Source: Pseudomonadota bacterium
GTDB lineage: Bacteria > Pseudomonadota > Alphaproteobacteria > RF32 > CAG-239
Assembly: GCA_018362935.1 (NCBI GenBank)
Contig: JAHALQ010000009.1
Location: forward strand, 37,996-101,995
Reading direction: 5' to 3'
DNA: 64,000 nt
The position numbers and the translations under genes are program-made. Positions within the stretch are counted from its first letter, which is position 1, and each line of letters starts with the position of its first letter. The notes beneath the pieces are model-generated. The model ran no database searches, had not been told where the DNA came from, and saw only the letters and a list, made by a program, of their open reading frames with translations. This document shows, piece after piece, positions 33,756-42,673 of the stretch.

Positions 33756-35129
33756 ATGACGGTCAAAGAACAAATTAATAGAGCCCTAGAAAAAATCAAC
33801 CGCAACCGCACCGCACAAAAGCTTATTATAGCCGGCGCGCTCGGGACTTTGTCCGTCGGATCAACACAGGCCGAAACCGTATCACAGGACAGAGATACCG
33901 TCAACACGTCCGTTTCTGTCACCAATACAAACGCGGTCAAACAGTATCATCGCATTGTCAATGTTAATTCTCTTGACGAAATCAGAATCGCCAGACGCGC
34001 GGCTGCCGAATATAACCAATACCTTGACGCCATTATCTACACGCAATACCAAATGGAAGATGCCAACAAGTTTGAACGCAGCCAAATTGAAGCAATCAAC
34101 GCCTCTAATTACTCGGTAAGTTCAGAAGACCACGAAAAATTGCACCGCCGGTTATCGCCGATTAGCCAAAAAGCCTACGACGGCTCCTGTATTCTTAAAG
34201 TTTCTGACCGCATACGTACCAAAATTATGGAAGAAGTCTGCTGCTTGAAAGATGAAGATGGCCTGCCCTCTATTATGGATGCCATCCAGAGGTTTAAAGA
34301 AAAAGGCAGAGAAGACTTTTATGCCGGCTACTATGGAGAAAATCAGGGAGAACGTTCCGGCTCAATCCTCACCGCCATGATTGCCGAAGACAAAGTTCCC
34401 GAAAAAATAAACCTAGGCTTTGAACGTTCCAACCGTTATAAACCGGTTAAAATCGGCGAGCAGGAATATCTGGCCAGCCTTTATGTTTCGCTTGATAAGA
34501 AATATCAGACATGGCTTTTACACGATACAGACGACAATGCTGTCCGCTCTGCCGAAATTGCCGCGCAAAGCCCGATTGCAATCGGCGTTATGACAACGCT
34601 CGACGGCAAGGAAGTCAAAATGCCCGACGGCAAAACGGTACAGGCACAATATATTAACGAAGCGCAAATCAGCACCGGCGGCTGGGCAGGATACTCCAAT
34701 TTTGCTGTCGACAACTTTGACGGACGCCAGGAAGGCTACGACTTCAGCCAGGCCGAAAAGAATTTTGACGGCATCTGTCAGGAATATGCCCGGGCCGTCG
34801 GCCTGAATCAGGCTGAAGCCAAAGCGCTCAAAGAATATGTATTGGGAATAACAGCTCTGAATGCTTATGATATGAGCAATAAAGAAATCAAAGAAATCCG
34901 CGACAATTACAAAGGCACTCCGATGGAATCCCTCATCGCAAAACAAAAAAACAACTTTGAAGAATGCATGTCTGTCACCCGTGAAAAGTTTGTTAAAGAT
35001 GAACTGCCTTATCTGGTTGAAGTCCAATCCCCTGCCATGCTGATATCGCAGAATGATGCCAAAAGCATCAAGACCGATGCATTCAGAATTGCTTCAAAAA
35101 ACACGACAAAAGGAAAAGGCGGCAAATAG
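33756..35129 (+). CDS. exported hypothetical protein, 457 aa
   Basis: Unrecognised 457-aa protein. Residues 1-20 are polar and basic, residues 22-38 hydrophobic (KLIIAGALGTLSVGSTQA), giving a plausible signal peptide with cleavage after TQA. The mature part is soluble, with helices in residues 70-130 and cysteines at CCLKDED and later. A Gly/Trp-rich segment (STGGWAGYSNFAVDNFDG) lies near 310. It has its own AGGAG ribosome-binding site and a terminator overlapping its stop codon. It sits on the opposite strand between lon and hup. Confidence 0.75.
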   Translation: MTVKEQINRALEKINRNRTAQKLIIAGALGTLSVGSTQAETVSQDRDTVNTSVSVTNTNAVKQYHRIVNVNSLDEIRIARRAAAEYNQYLDAIIYTQYQMEDANKFERSQIEAINASNYSVSSEDHEKLHRRLSPISQKAYDGSCILKVSDRIRTKIMEEVCCLKDEDGLPSIMDAIQRFKEKGREDFYAGYYGENQGERSGSILTAMIAEDKVPEKINLGFERSNRYKPVKIGEQEYLASLYVSLDKKYQTWLLHDTDDNAVRSAEIAAQSPIAIGVMTTLDGKEVKMPDGKTVQAQYINEAQISTGGWAGYSNFAVDNFDGRQEGYDFSQAEKNFDGICQEYARAVGLNQAEAKALKEYVLGITALNAYDMSNKEIKEIRDNYKGTPMESLIAKQKNNFEECMSVTREKFVKDELPYLVEVQSPAMLISQNDAKSIKTDAFRIASKNTTKGKGGK

Positions 35130-35140
35130 CCGCCTTTTTT
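35113..35140. terminator. bidirectional terminator, exported protein / lon
   Basis: AAAAGGCGGC and GCCGCCTTTTTT pair around AAATA, overlapping the stop codon of the left gene. The reverse strand also yields a T-run to end lon. Confidence 0.9.
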
Positions 35141-35145
35141 CTTGT

Positions 35146-37476
35146 TTATTGCTTATCCTTAAGCGGCTTGACCTTGCCGTTTAAAGCAATTTTCAACACG
35201 TCTTTGACATCTGAAACCGGAATAATTTTCAGCCCTTTTTTGACATTGTCCGGTATCTCCGCCAAATCTTTTTCGTTTTCTTTGGGAATAATAACGGTCT
35301 TAATCCCGCCGCGCAGCGCCGAAAGCAGCTTCTCTTTGAGGCCGCCGATCGGCAGCACCCTGCCCTGAAGCGTAATCTCGCCGGTCATTGCCACATCTTT
35401 GCGTACCGGTATTTTGGTCAGTACCGAAACCAGAGTGGTATACATCGCAATACCGGCAGACGGGCCGTCTTTGGGCGTCGCCCCCTCCGGTACATGAACG
35501 TGGATGTCGGTTTTCTCAAATACCTGCGGATCGATTCCCAAGTCGCGTGAATGCGCGCGCACGACGGAATAAGCGGTTTCAATCGATTCTTTCATCACTT
35601 CGCCGAGTTTTCCGGTTTGTTTGACGATTCCCTTGCCGGGCATATCGACGGCTTCGATAAACAGAATGTCGCCGCCGACTTCGGTCCAGGCCAGCCCGGT
35701 CGTCACGCCGACATGATCCTGTTCTTCCATTTCGCCGTAGCGGTATTTGATAACGCCGAGATACTTGTCAATGTTCTTCTCGGTAACTTCGACTTTTTTC
35801 GTTTTTTTGGACAGCAGCCGTTCCTTGACAGCCTTGCGCGCAATTGTCGCCAGCTCCCGCTCCAGATTGCGTACGCCTGCTTCGCGCGTATAATAGCGGA
35901 TAATCGAACGGATTGCCCCTTCGGTGATATCGAGCTCTTTGGCTTCCACGCCGTTTTCCGCAAAAATCTTCGGAATCAGATGCCGCTTGGCAATCTCGAT
36001 TTTTTCGTCTTCGGTATAGCCGGACAGACGGATGATTTCCATACGGTCAAGCAGCGGGCGCGGCATATCCAGCGAGTTGGCGGTTGTCACAAACATAACG
36101 TCCGACAAATCATAGTCGACTTCAAGGTAATGGTCGTTGAAAGCCGCGTTTTGTTCCGGGTCAAGCACTTCCAGCAATGCCGAACTCGGATCGCCGCGGT
36201 AATCATTGCCGAGTTTGTCAATCTCATCGAGCAAAAACAGCGGATTGGATGTCCCGGCCTTTTTCATGCCTTTGACAATCTTACCCGGCATGGAGCCGAT
36301 ATATGTCCGGCGGTGACCGCGGATTTCCGCTTCGTCGCGCATGCCTCCGAGCGAAGCGCGCACGAACGACCGCCCGGTCGCTTTGGCGATTGATTTGCCC
36401 AAAGAGGTCTTGCCGACACCCGGAGGGCCGACCAGACACAAAATCGGGCCTTTAACTTTGTCAGCGCGCGCCTGGACGGCGAGATATTCAATAATTCGTT
36501 CCTTGACTTTATCCAGGCCGTAATGATCCGCTTCCAGAATTTCCATGGCCTTGTCGAGTTCTTTGTTAACTTTGGAACGCTTTTTCCACGGAATATCCAG
36601 AATCCAGTCCAGATAATTGCGCACCACTGTCGCTTCGGACGACATGGCGCTCATCGATTTGAGCTTTCGGACTTCGGCCAGGGCTTTTTCTTTGGCTTCT
36701 TTGGAAAGCTTGGTCTTTTCGATTTTTTTCATATAAGTGGAGATTTCGTCATCTTCATCATCGCCGAGCTCTTTTTGAATCGCCTTCATCTGCTCGTTAA
36801 GATAATATTCTTTCTGGCTTTTTTCCATTTGCTTCTTAACGCGGTTGCGGATTTTGTTTTCGACTTCCAGCAAGGTGATTTCCGCATCCATAAATTCCAA
36901 AATCTTTTCAAAGCGTTCGCTGAGGGTCGCGCCTTCCAGCAGCGCCTGTTTGTCCGAAATTTTCAAAGCCAGATGCGAGGCTATGGTATCGGCCAGCTTG
37001 CTGTAATCGTCAATCTGGTTGACGGCAATCAGCACTTCCGGCGGCGTTTTTTTAGACAGTTTGACATATTCCTCAAACTGCGACAGCACCGCGCGCGCCG
37101 CACCTTCAATTTCCTTGTCCTCAATCGGCATATCCGGCATAACGGTAATATTGGCCGTCATAAAGGCGTCATTATAAACTTTGTCAAGCTTGACTCTTTC
37201 CAGCCCTTCAACCAGAACCTTAACCGTTCCGTCCGGCAGGCGCAGCAGCTGCAAAACCGTGCCGAGCGTCCCGACTTTATAAATGTCATTTCCGGTCGGA
37301 TCTTCGACGGAAGCGTCTTTCTGCGTGACCAAAACAATATTCTGGTCGCCGTCGACAACTTCCTGCAAAGCCCGTATGGATTTTTCACGTCCGACAAACA
37401 GCGGAACTATCATTTTCGGATAAACGACAATATCGCGCAGCGGCAGTACCGGATACTTTTCATTCTTTTCAGTCAT
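35146..37476 (-). CDS. lon: ATP-dependent protease Lon
   Basis: 776-aa LonA: an N-terminal substrate-binding domain (YPVLPLRDIVVYPKMIVPLF), an AAA+ module with GPPGVGKTSLGKSIA and FLLDEIDK, and a C-terminal serine protease domain with the nucleophile in KDGPSAGIAM and the lysine in PIGGLKEKLLSALRGG. It degrades misfolded and regulatory proteins. It ends in a lysine-rich tail. The lon-hup-tRNA-Val strand order supports an alphaproteobacterial origin. Confidence 0.97.
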   Translation of the reverse strand: MTEKNEKYPVLPLRDIVVYPKMIVPLFVGREKSIRALQEVVDGDQNIVLVTQKDASVEDPTGNDIYKVGTLGTVLQLLRLPDGTVKVLVEGLERVKLDKVYNDAFMTANITVMPDMPIEDKEIEGAARAVLSQFEEYVKLSKKTPPEVLIAVNQIDDYSKLADTIASHLALKISDKQALLEGATLSERFEKILEFMDAEITLLEVENKIRNRVKKQMEKSQKEYYLNEQMKAIQKELGDDEDDEISTYMKKIEKTKLSKEAKEKALAEVRKLKSMSAMSSEATVVRNYLDWILDIPWKKRSKVNKELDKAMEILEADHYGLDKVKERIIEYLAVQARADKVKGPILCLVGPPGVGKTSLGKSIAKATGRSFVRASLGGMRDEAEIRGHRRTYIGSMPGKIVKGMKKAGTSNPLFLLDEIDKLGNDYRGDPSSALLEVLDPEQNAAFNDHYLEVDYDLSDVMFVTTANSLDMPRPLLDRMEIIRLSGYTEDEKIEIAKRHLIPKIFAENGVEAKELDITEGAIRSIIRYYTREAGVRNLERELATIARKAVKERLLSKKTKKVEVTEKNIDKYLGVIKYRYGEMEEQDHVGVTTGLAWTEVGGDILFIEAVDMPGKGIVKQTGKLGEVMKESIETAYSVVRAHSRDLGIDPQVFEKTDIHVHVPEGATPKDGPSAGIAMYTTLVSVLTKIPVRKDVAMTGEITLQGRVLPIGGLKEKLLSALRGGIKTVIIPKENEKDLAEIPDNVKKGLKIIPVSDVKDVLKIALNGKVKPLKDKQ

Positions 37477-37647
37477 CTTGACCCCATATAATAAAAATCA
37501 GCTTTATTTCTTATATAAGAAAACATAGTGAGTTCTGCAATGTTTGGCTACAATTTTTTTAATTTATCACCGTTCTTTTCAAACTTGCACCTAAAATCAA
37601 CTTCTTAATTCTCAACAGGTTTTGTCAACCTCACCCTTAATTTATTG

Positions 37648-37696
37648 TTGACTCTCTCCGAGAAATGTCCGATAATAAGAATAGTCTTATATTCTT
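37648..37696 (+). promoter_or_regulatory. promoter and leader hairpin of tail-collar gene 1
   Basis: TTGACT (37648-37653) and GATAAT (37671-37676) are 17 bp apart. An AAGAATA/TATTCTT inverted repeat follows at 37677-37696. The same elements with the same spacing occur at 63713-63761. Confidence 0.78.
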
Positions 37697-37713
37697 GTTT
37701 GAGGTACTTTACC

Positions 37714-38586
37714 ATGAACTATTACCGCCTTCTCTTATCCCTTTCCGTTCTTACGCCTGGACTCGTCTGGACCGTTTTCGACGCCCGCGCCCAGACCTGT
37801 TCCCAGGCGCCTTCCTGTTCCCAGCTCGGGTTTACCAACTCCGCCAGCGACTGCGTCGGTGCAGACATGGTTAAATGCCCGTTTGACAATTCAAAAGTTT
37901 TCTGCCGTCAGAGCAAATCCTGTGCCGAACTCGGTTATGACAAAACCACCACCCAGTGTTCCGGCAAAAAAACTTTTGTCTGCCCCGGCGATGCAACTAA
38001 AGTAGCCTGTGATGACAGCGCCATGATTGGTGAAATCAAACTCTGGCCGGCAGCAACCGCTCCCAAAGGATGGAAACTCTGCGACGGTTCTTCGCTTTCC
38101 GCCACAACATACAGCAAATTATATGCTGTCATCGGTACAACCTACGGCGGCTCAAGCAGCTATTTCTCTTTGCCCAACCTCAAAGGCCGCGTGCCGGTCG
38201 GCGTCGGCTATGCCACACAATACACATACAAGCTTGCCGAAACCGGCGGTCAGAATTTTGTACAGCTTTCCTCCGACCAAATACCCGACCATAAACATAT
38301 TGTCCCCTGGGGTGAGACCCATAGCAACACCAGTTATTATCCATGGGGAACATGGGGAACCGGAAAATATGGTTCCGGTGATTCCGATGGTGACAATAAA
38401 TGGTATATAGCATCCTATATGTACGGCCGCTCCGGTTACAGAAGTTATCCCACCAGCAGCACATCGGGTTGGGGATCATCCGGCAGTTGTTCAAATGACA
38501 GAACCTACTCCTGTTCGACTACCTCTCATGAAAACCGCATGCCGTTTTTGACGCTCAACTACATCATTTACACCGGCGTCTATTAG
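37714..38586 (+). CDS. secreted Cys-rich protein with phage tail-collar domain
   Basis: 290-aa exported protein. The signal peptide ends near residue 27 (VFDARAQT). Two Cys-rich repeats follow (about 30-105), each with C-x-x-L-G-[FY], then a Cys, then C-P-x-D and a last Cys. A phage tail-collar domain (PF07484) then begins at GEIKLWPAATAPKGWKLCDG and reaches FSLPNLKGRVPVGVG. The C-terminus is Gly/Ser/Tyr/Trp-rich and ends LNYIIYTGVY, as in tail fibres. The start is the ATG after a GAGGT site; an upstream in-frame ATG would spoil the signal peptide. It has its own promoter and terminator, with no phage genes near. Confidence 0.85.
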   Translation: MNYYRLLLSLSVLTPGLVWTVFDARAQTCSQAPSCSQLGFTNSASDCVGADMVKCPFDNSKVFCRQSKSCAELGYDKTTTQCSGKKTFVCPGDATKVACDDSAMIGEIKLWPAATAPKGWKLCDGSSLSATTYSKLYAVIGTTYGGSSSYFSLPNLKGRVPVGVGYATQYTYKLAETGGQNFVQLSSDQIPDHKHIVPWGETHSNTSYYPWGTWGTGKYGSGDSDGDNKWYIASYMYGRSGYRSYPTSSTSGWGSSGSCSNDRTYSCSTTSHENRMPFLTLNYIIYTGVY

Positions 38587-38607
38587 CCTGCATACAATAT
38601 ACCGCCC

Positions 38608-38637
38608 GCCCCGCCCTCACCGGCGGGGCTTTTTTTG
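38608..38637 (+). terminator. terminator of tail-collar gene 1
   Basis: GCCCCGCC and GGCGGGGC form an 8-bp stem with a CTCACC loop, followed by seven T. Confidence 0.92.
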
Positions 38638-38746
38638 TTTCCGCAGAAAATAACCATATAATAAGTATAAATAAAGAATTTGCAGATTAAAAAAAATAGA
38701 TATAATCATAATAAATATGATGATTAATGTGGAGAAATAACCCAAA

Positions 38747-38998
38747 ATGTCAATTACGCATAAAAATGGAATTTCCAACGAAGACATTTCGGTTGAAGTT
38801 TCAGTCACTCTCGGAACCGCGGATTTGCGCGTTCACCAGTTGCTGAAGCTCGGCCGCGGCGCTGTCGTCGAACTTGACCGCAACGTCAACGACTATGTTG
38901 ACATCTATGCCAACGACGTCCTCATCGGCAAAGGCGAAGTCGTTGTCACGGATGACGAAACCATCGGCATCAGCATGATTCCTTCTGATACAAAATAA
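38747..38998 (+). CDS. fliN: FliN-like SpoA-domain protein
   Basis: 83-aa protein consisting of one SpoA (surface presentation of antigens) domain of the FliN/FliM C-ring type: VEVSVTLGTADLRVHQLLKLG, VVELDRNVNDYVDIY and GKGEVVVTDDETIGI. FliN forms the switch ring of the flagellar motor or the sorting platform of type III secretion. It is short but covers the whole domain. It stands at the head of a lipid A gene cluster with no flagellar genes beside it, which is odd. A non-motility SpoA protein is the alternative. Confidence 0.8.
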   Translation: MSITHKNGISNEDISVEVSVTLGTADLRVHQLLKLGRGAVVELDRNVNDYVDIYANDVLIGKGEVVVTDDETIGISMIPSDTK

Positions 38999-39009
38999 AA
39001 GACGGCATT

Positions 39010-39768
39010 ATGAACCTCTACAAAAGACTAATAAAAAAACCACTCAAAAAAATCGGCCAGTCAGCTCCTGTGATGTGGCTGATTTCGGCATTTATATATG
39101 CCTATGCCAAACTTGTCGGCCGCACTACCAAATGGAAGACAGACGGCGTCGACCGTTTTTATGAACTCGCCGCGCAGCATGACGGAGTCATCCTGCTCAT
39201 CTGGCACGGCCGCGCTCTGATGCTTCCTTATTTCTGGAACAGCAGCACCGGCACGCTTTACGCGCTGGTTTCCCTGCACCGCGACGGCCGCATGATTGCC
39301 GGTCTGCTTGAACGCTTCAATATTCGCACAATCGGCGGTTCTTCAAATGAAAATGCCGTCGGCGGCGCAGTCGGCCTGATGCATGCCGTAAAGCAGAGAG
39401 CAACCATCTGCATCATTCCCGACGGCCCGCGCGGACCGCGCATGCACATGGGGACATCGCCGTTGTATTACGCCCAAAAGACCGGCAAACCTATTGTCTG
39501 CGCGTCATACAGTATCAAAAAATCATGCCTGATTGCCAAAGCCTGGGATAAAATGATGATACCCTTTCCGTTCTCCGAAGGCATTTGCCGGATGTCAGAT
39601 CCCATCTATATCCCCGCCGATGCCGATAAAGATGAACTCGAAAAATACCGTATTGCGGTTGAAAATGCCTTAAACGAAGTCAGCATTTCCTGTGACAGGG
39701 ATATGGGACTGGAACCCGTCATGCCCGACGACGGCCGCGGTAAAACAAAAAAATATCGTCAACAATGA
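39010..39768 (+). CDS. DUF374 lysophospholipid acyltransferase-like protein
   Basis: 252-aa membrane-associated acyltransferase-like protein of the DUF374 family. Signatures: LIWHGRALMLPYFW (an H-x-R variant of the HX4D site), LVSLHRDGRMIAGLL, and IIPDGPRGPRMHM. The family is found with waaA and lpxK and is thought to add an acyl group during lipid A or envelope lipid synthesis. It lies 11 bp after the FliN-like gene and 9 bp before waaA. Confidence 0.87.
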   Translation: MNLYKRLIKKPLKKIGQSAPVMWLISAFIYAYAKLVGRTTKWKTDGVDRFYELAAQHDGVILLIWHGRALMLPYFWNSSTGTLYALVSLHRDGRMIAGLLERFNIRTIGGSSNENAVGGAVGLMHAVKQRATICIIPDGPRGPRMHMGTSPLYYAQKTGKPIVCASYSIKKSCLIAKAWDKMMIPFPFSEGICRMSDPIYIPADADKDELEKYRIAVENALNEVSISCDRDMGLEPVMPDDGRGKTKKYRQQ

Positions 39769-39777
39769 GGTCTTCTA

Positions 39778-41037
39778 ATGTTTATCAAAATATACAACAC
39801 CCTGATTACAATTCTTTATCCTCTCGTTATCAAGCGTTATATCAACAAGCGCAAAGAAAACGGCAAAGAAGACGTCAAACGCTTTAACGAACGCATCGGC
39901 CGCCCCAACATGAAACGCCCCGAAGGCAAACTGATTTGGCTGCATGGCGCTTCCGTCGGCGAGTCTGTTTCGATGCTGCCGCTGATTCAGCGTATCCTCG
40001 ACACCTACCCTGATGCCCATGTCATGGTCACGACCGGAACCGTCACCTCGGCCGACGTTATGCAGAAACGCCTGCCGGATCGGGCTTTTCACCAGTTTAT
40101 TCCGATTGACAACCCGATTTTTACCACCCGCTTTGTCAAACACTGGCAGCCGGATGTCGCCTTGTGGTTTGAATCCGAATTATGGCCGGCCGTACTGTCG
40201 AGCATCAAACGCAAAAACATACCTTTAATTCTGATAAACGGACGCATTTCCAATAAATCATTCAAACGCTGGCTGCAGTTTGACTTTATCAGCAAAGAGC
40301 TTTTGGGCTGCTTCACCTTATGCCTAGGGCAATCCGAAGAAGACGCCTACCGTTTGCATGTCCTCGGCGCCCAGAACAGCATGTGTCTCGGCAACCTCAA
40401 ATATGCCGGGCTGCCTTTGCCGATAGATGAAGAAAAACGCGCCGAATTTGTCAAACAGGCCGGCAAACGCCGGATGTGGCTGGCTTCGGCAACACATGAC
40501 GACGAAGAAGTCCGCATCGCCAAAATCCACAAACGCATGAAAGAGAAGTTTCCGGACCTGCTGACGGTCATTGCGCCGCGGCATCCCCAGCGCGGTGATG
40601 ACATTCAGGAAAAAATAAACAATCTCGGCCTCAAAACCGCATTGCGCTCCAAAAATGAAAAAATTACCCCGCAGACCGATATATATATTGCCAACACAAT
40701 CGGCGAAATGGGAATTTGGTATGATGTTATCAATATCGTTTTCATCGGCGGCTCGCTGATTCCCCATGGCGGCCAAAACTTTATGGAACCGTCCCGCGTG
40801 CGAGACGCGGTGGTCGTCGGCCCGCATATGCATAATTTTACAGACGCAATGAACCGCGCCAAAAAAGCCGATGCGGTCATTCAGGTTACTGATACGGAAG
40901 AGCTTCAGGAAGCGATTACGCAATTGTTGGAAAACAAAGAGTTGCTGGATGCCAAACGTTCTTTGGCCTATAACTGGGCAACCAGCGAAGCCAAAGTTCT
41001 CGAAGGAATAATGGATAAAATTAAAGGCTTTATTTAA
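39778..41037 (+). CDS. waaA: Kdo transferase WaaA
   Basis: 419-aa 3-deoxy-D-manno-octulosonic acid transferase that joins Kdo to lipid A precursor at the inner membrane. It has an N-terminal hydrophobic anchor, the catalytic-loop motif LHGASVGES near residue 57, and the GT-B sugar-nucleotide site IGEMGIWYDVINIVFIGGS followed by HGGQNFMEPS. It is an ordinary family length. Its stop is followed directly by the lpxK ATG. Confidence 0.93.
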   Translation: MFIKIYNTLITILYPLVIKRYINKRKENGKEDVKRFNERIGRPNMKRPEGKLIWLHGASVGESVSMLPLIQRILDTYPDAHVMVTTGTVTSADVMQKRLPDRAFHQFIPIDNPIFTTRFVKHWQPDVALWFESELWPAVLSSIKRKNIPLILINGRISNKSFKRWLQFDFISKELLGCFTLCLGQSEEDAYRLHVLGAQNSMCLGNLKYAGLPLPIDEEKRAEFVKQAGKRRMWLASATHDDEEVRIAKIHKRMKEKFPDLLTVIAPRHPQRGDDIQEKINNLGLKTALRSKNEKITPQTDIYIANTIGEMGIWYDVINIVFIGGSLIPHGGQNFMEPSRVRDAVVVGPHMHNFTDAMNRAKKADAVIQVTDTEELQEAITQLLENKELLDAKRSLAYNWATSEAKVLEGIMDKIKGFI

Positions 41038-41982
41038 ATGTTTACGCCAACGCATTGGAAATCAATAAATTTTACATCAATATTGATGTGGCCGCTGGGT
41101 TGTCTGTATGGTCTGGCAACAGCCTTGCGCATTGCTTTTGTGCATCCACAAAAAGTAAATGCCAAAGTTATCTGCGTCGGCAACCTTACCGCCGGCGGAA
41201 CCGGAAAGACCCCGGTTGCCGTCGCTCTGGCTAAATTGCTGGCAAAATACGGCCGCACTCCCTTTTTTATAACCCGCGGTTATGGCGGCAAATTACAGGA
41301 CATTGTGGTTGACGCTGCGAAGCACTCCGCCCGCGAAGTCGGTGACGAGCCGCTTCTTCTGGCCCGGCAGGCGCCGGTTGTCGTCAACCGCAGGCGTTAT
41401 GACGGCGCGCGCAAAGCCGTTTCTCTCGGCGCTGATACCATTGTCATGGATGATGGTTTCCAGAATCCGTCCTTATATAAAGATTTATCGCTTCTGGTTA
41501 TCGACGGTGAATTCGGCCTTGGCAACGGATTCTGCATTCCCGCCGGGCCTTTGCGCGAATTTGTATCATGCGGTTTGCGGCGCGCGCAGGCCGTAATTAT
41601 TGTCGGCCCGGATAAGCACCATCTCTCCCAAACCTTTGACTGCCCTGTTTTCCATGCCGCTATAACGCCGTCCTGCCCGCAGATAACCAATCCCAGAACA
41701 ATCGCTTTCGCCGGTATCGGACGCCCGCAGAAATTTTACCAGTCCCTGCGCGAGTGTGGTTTTGAAATTATCAAAACGGTTGATTTTCCGGATCACCATT
41801 TCTATCGGGAAGCGGAGTTGAACGAACTGATTGGCGAAGCCCGGAAAAACAATGCCGATATATACACCACGTCTAAGGATTACGTCAAGATTCCGGCGCA
41901 TCTTCGCAGCTGTTTCAAAGTATTGGAAATTGAAATCACCTGGCAGGAACCGGAACGGCTGGCCAAATTTATTCTCGGCTGA
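41038..41982 (+). CDS. lpxK: tetraacyldisaccharide 4'-kinase LpxK
   Basis: 314-aa inner-membrane kinase that phosphorylates the 4' position of the lipid A disaccharide. Walker A is GNLTAGGTGKTPVAVAL near residue 50, then TRGYGG, VMDDGFQNPSL (metal and catalytic Asp) and PAGPLRE. It starts on the base after the waaA stop. It overlaps the convergent CDGSH gene by 14 bp. Confidence 0.93.
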   Translation: MFTPTHWKSINFTSILMWPLGCLYGLATALRIAFVHPQKVNAKVICVGNLTAGGTGKTPVAVALAKLLAKYGRTPFFITRGYGGKLQDIVVDAAKHSAREVGDEPLLLARQAPVVVNRRRYDGARKAVSLGADTIVMDDGFQNPSLYKDLSLLVIDGEFGLGNGFCIPAGPLREFVSCGLRRAQAVIIVGPDKHHLSQTFDCPVFHAAITPSCPQITNPRTIAFAGIGRPQKFYQSLRECGFEIIKTVDFPDHHFYREAELNELIGEARKNNADIYTTSKDYVKIPAHLRSCFKVLEIEITWQEPERLAKFILG

Positions 41983-42667
41983 TGCCAATCCCGTCATTAT
42001 ACATAACGGAAGCATGAGAACCATCGCAAAACGGCTTGTTTGAAGATTGCCCGCAACGGCAGAGGGTTTGCCGGTTGCGTACTTCATAACTGCGGCCACC
42101 GGCGCTTTCAACCCGGATACCGCCTCTGACCCACAATGGCCCGCTACACCCTAATTGCGGATCTTCGACGACGCCGATGCTTTTTTCCAATTTTGGTTCA
42201 AGCGGTTGCCCGTCTTTGGTTTCGACCATAAGCCTGCCCGCGCAGCAATGCGCTGCTTCGCGAATGCACAATTCGTCCGCTTCCGGCGTTCCTTCCATAA
42301 CCAGATTCCAAATCCGTCCTCTGGCGTCGCAAAAGCGCGCATACGCGCAGTAGCGCTCATTATCCCACAATGTCAGATTTGGCCCGTCAAAAGCTTCGGC
42401 CTCTTCCTTAATCGGTTTAAAAGACGCGGTTTCCTGTCCGTCCCATTCCGTCCGTTCATGGCTTCCGTCACAAAACGGCGCGTTTCGGGAATGACCGCAG
42501 CGGCATAAAGCTGCGGGATTTTCCGACGCTGCGAATTTTTTACCGTCCTCATAATTCCATGAAGCGCCTTCTTCATCGGATACAATTATTTTCTGAATAG
42601 CCCCCACTTCGCCAAACACCAGATACGGGCCGCCGTCAGTCACTTTTATATAGGTTTCTTTTTCCAT
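41969..42667 (-). CDS. double-CDGSH iron-sulfur protein
   Basis: 232-aa protein with two CDGSH zinc-finger-like 2Fe-2S motifs: CRCGHSRNAPFCDGSH near residue 56 and CRCGQSSNKPFCDGSH near residue 207. Each holds the three-Cys, one-His ligand set of the mitoNEET family. Between them is a domain with CAYARFCDARGRIWNL and CIREAAHCCAGRLMV, as seen in bacterial double-CDGSH proteins with a (DUF1271-like) middle. The role is probably redox or iron-sulfur related. It lies 6 bp downstream of the aldo/keto reductase gene. Confidence 0.88.
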   Translation of the reverse strand: MEKETYIKVTDGGPYLVFGEVGAIQKIIVSDEEGASWNYEDGKKFAASENPAALCRCGHSRNAPFCDGSHERTEWDGQETASFKPIKEEAEAFDGPNLTLWDNERYCAYARFCDARGRIWNLVMEGTPEADELCIREAAHCCAGRLMVETKDGQPLEPKLEKSIGVVEDPQLGCSGPLWVRGGIRVESAGGRSYEVRNRQTLCRCGQSSNKPFCDGSHASVMYNDGIGISRE

Positions 42668-42673
42668 TGCGGA

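Noticed and set aside
37714..38586. Prophage suspected from the tail-collar domain
   Set aside because: No capsid, terminase, integrase or lysis genes are nearby, and the protein has a signal peptide.
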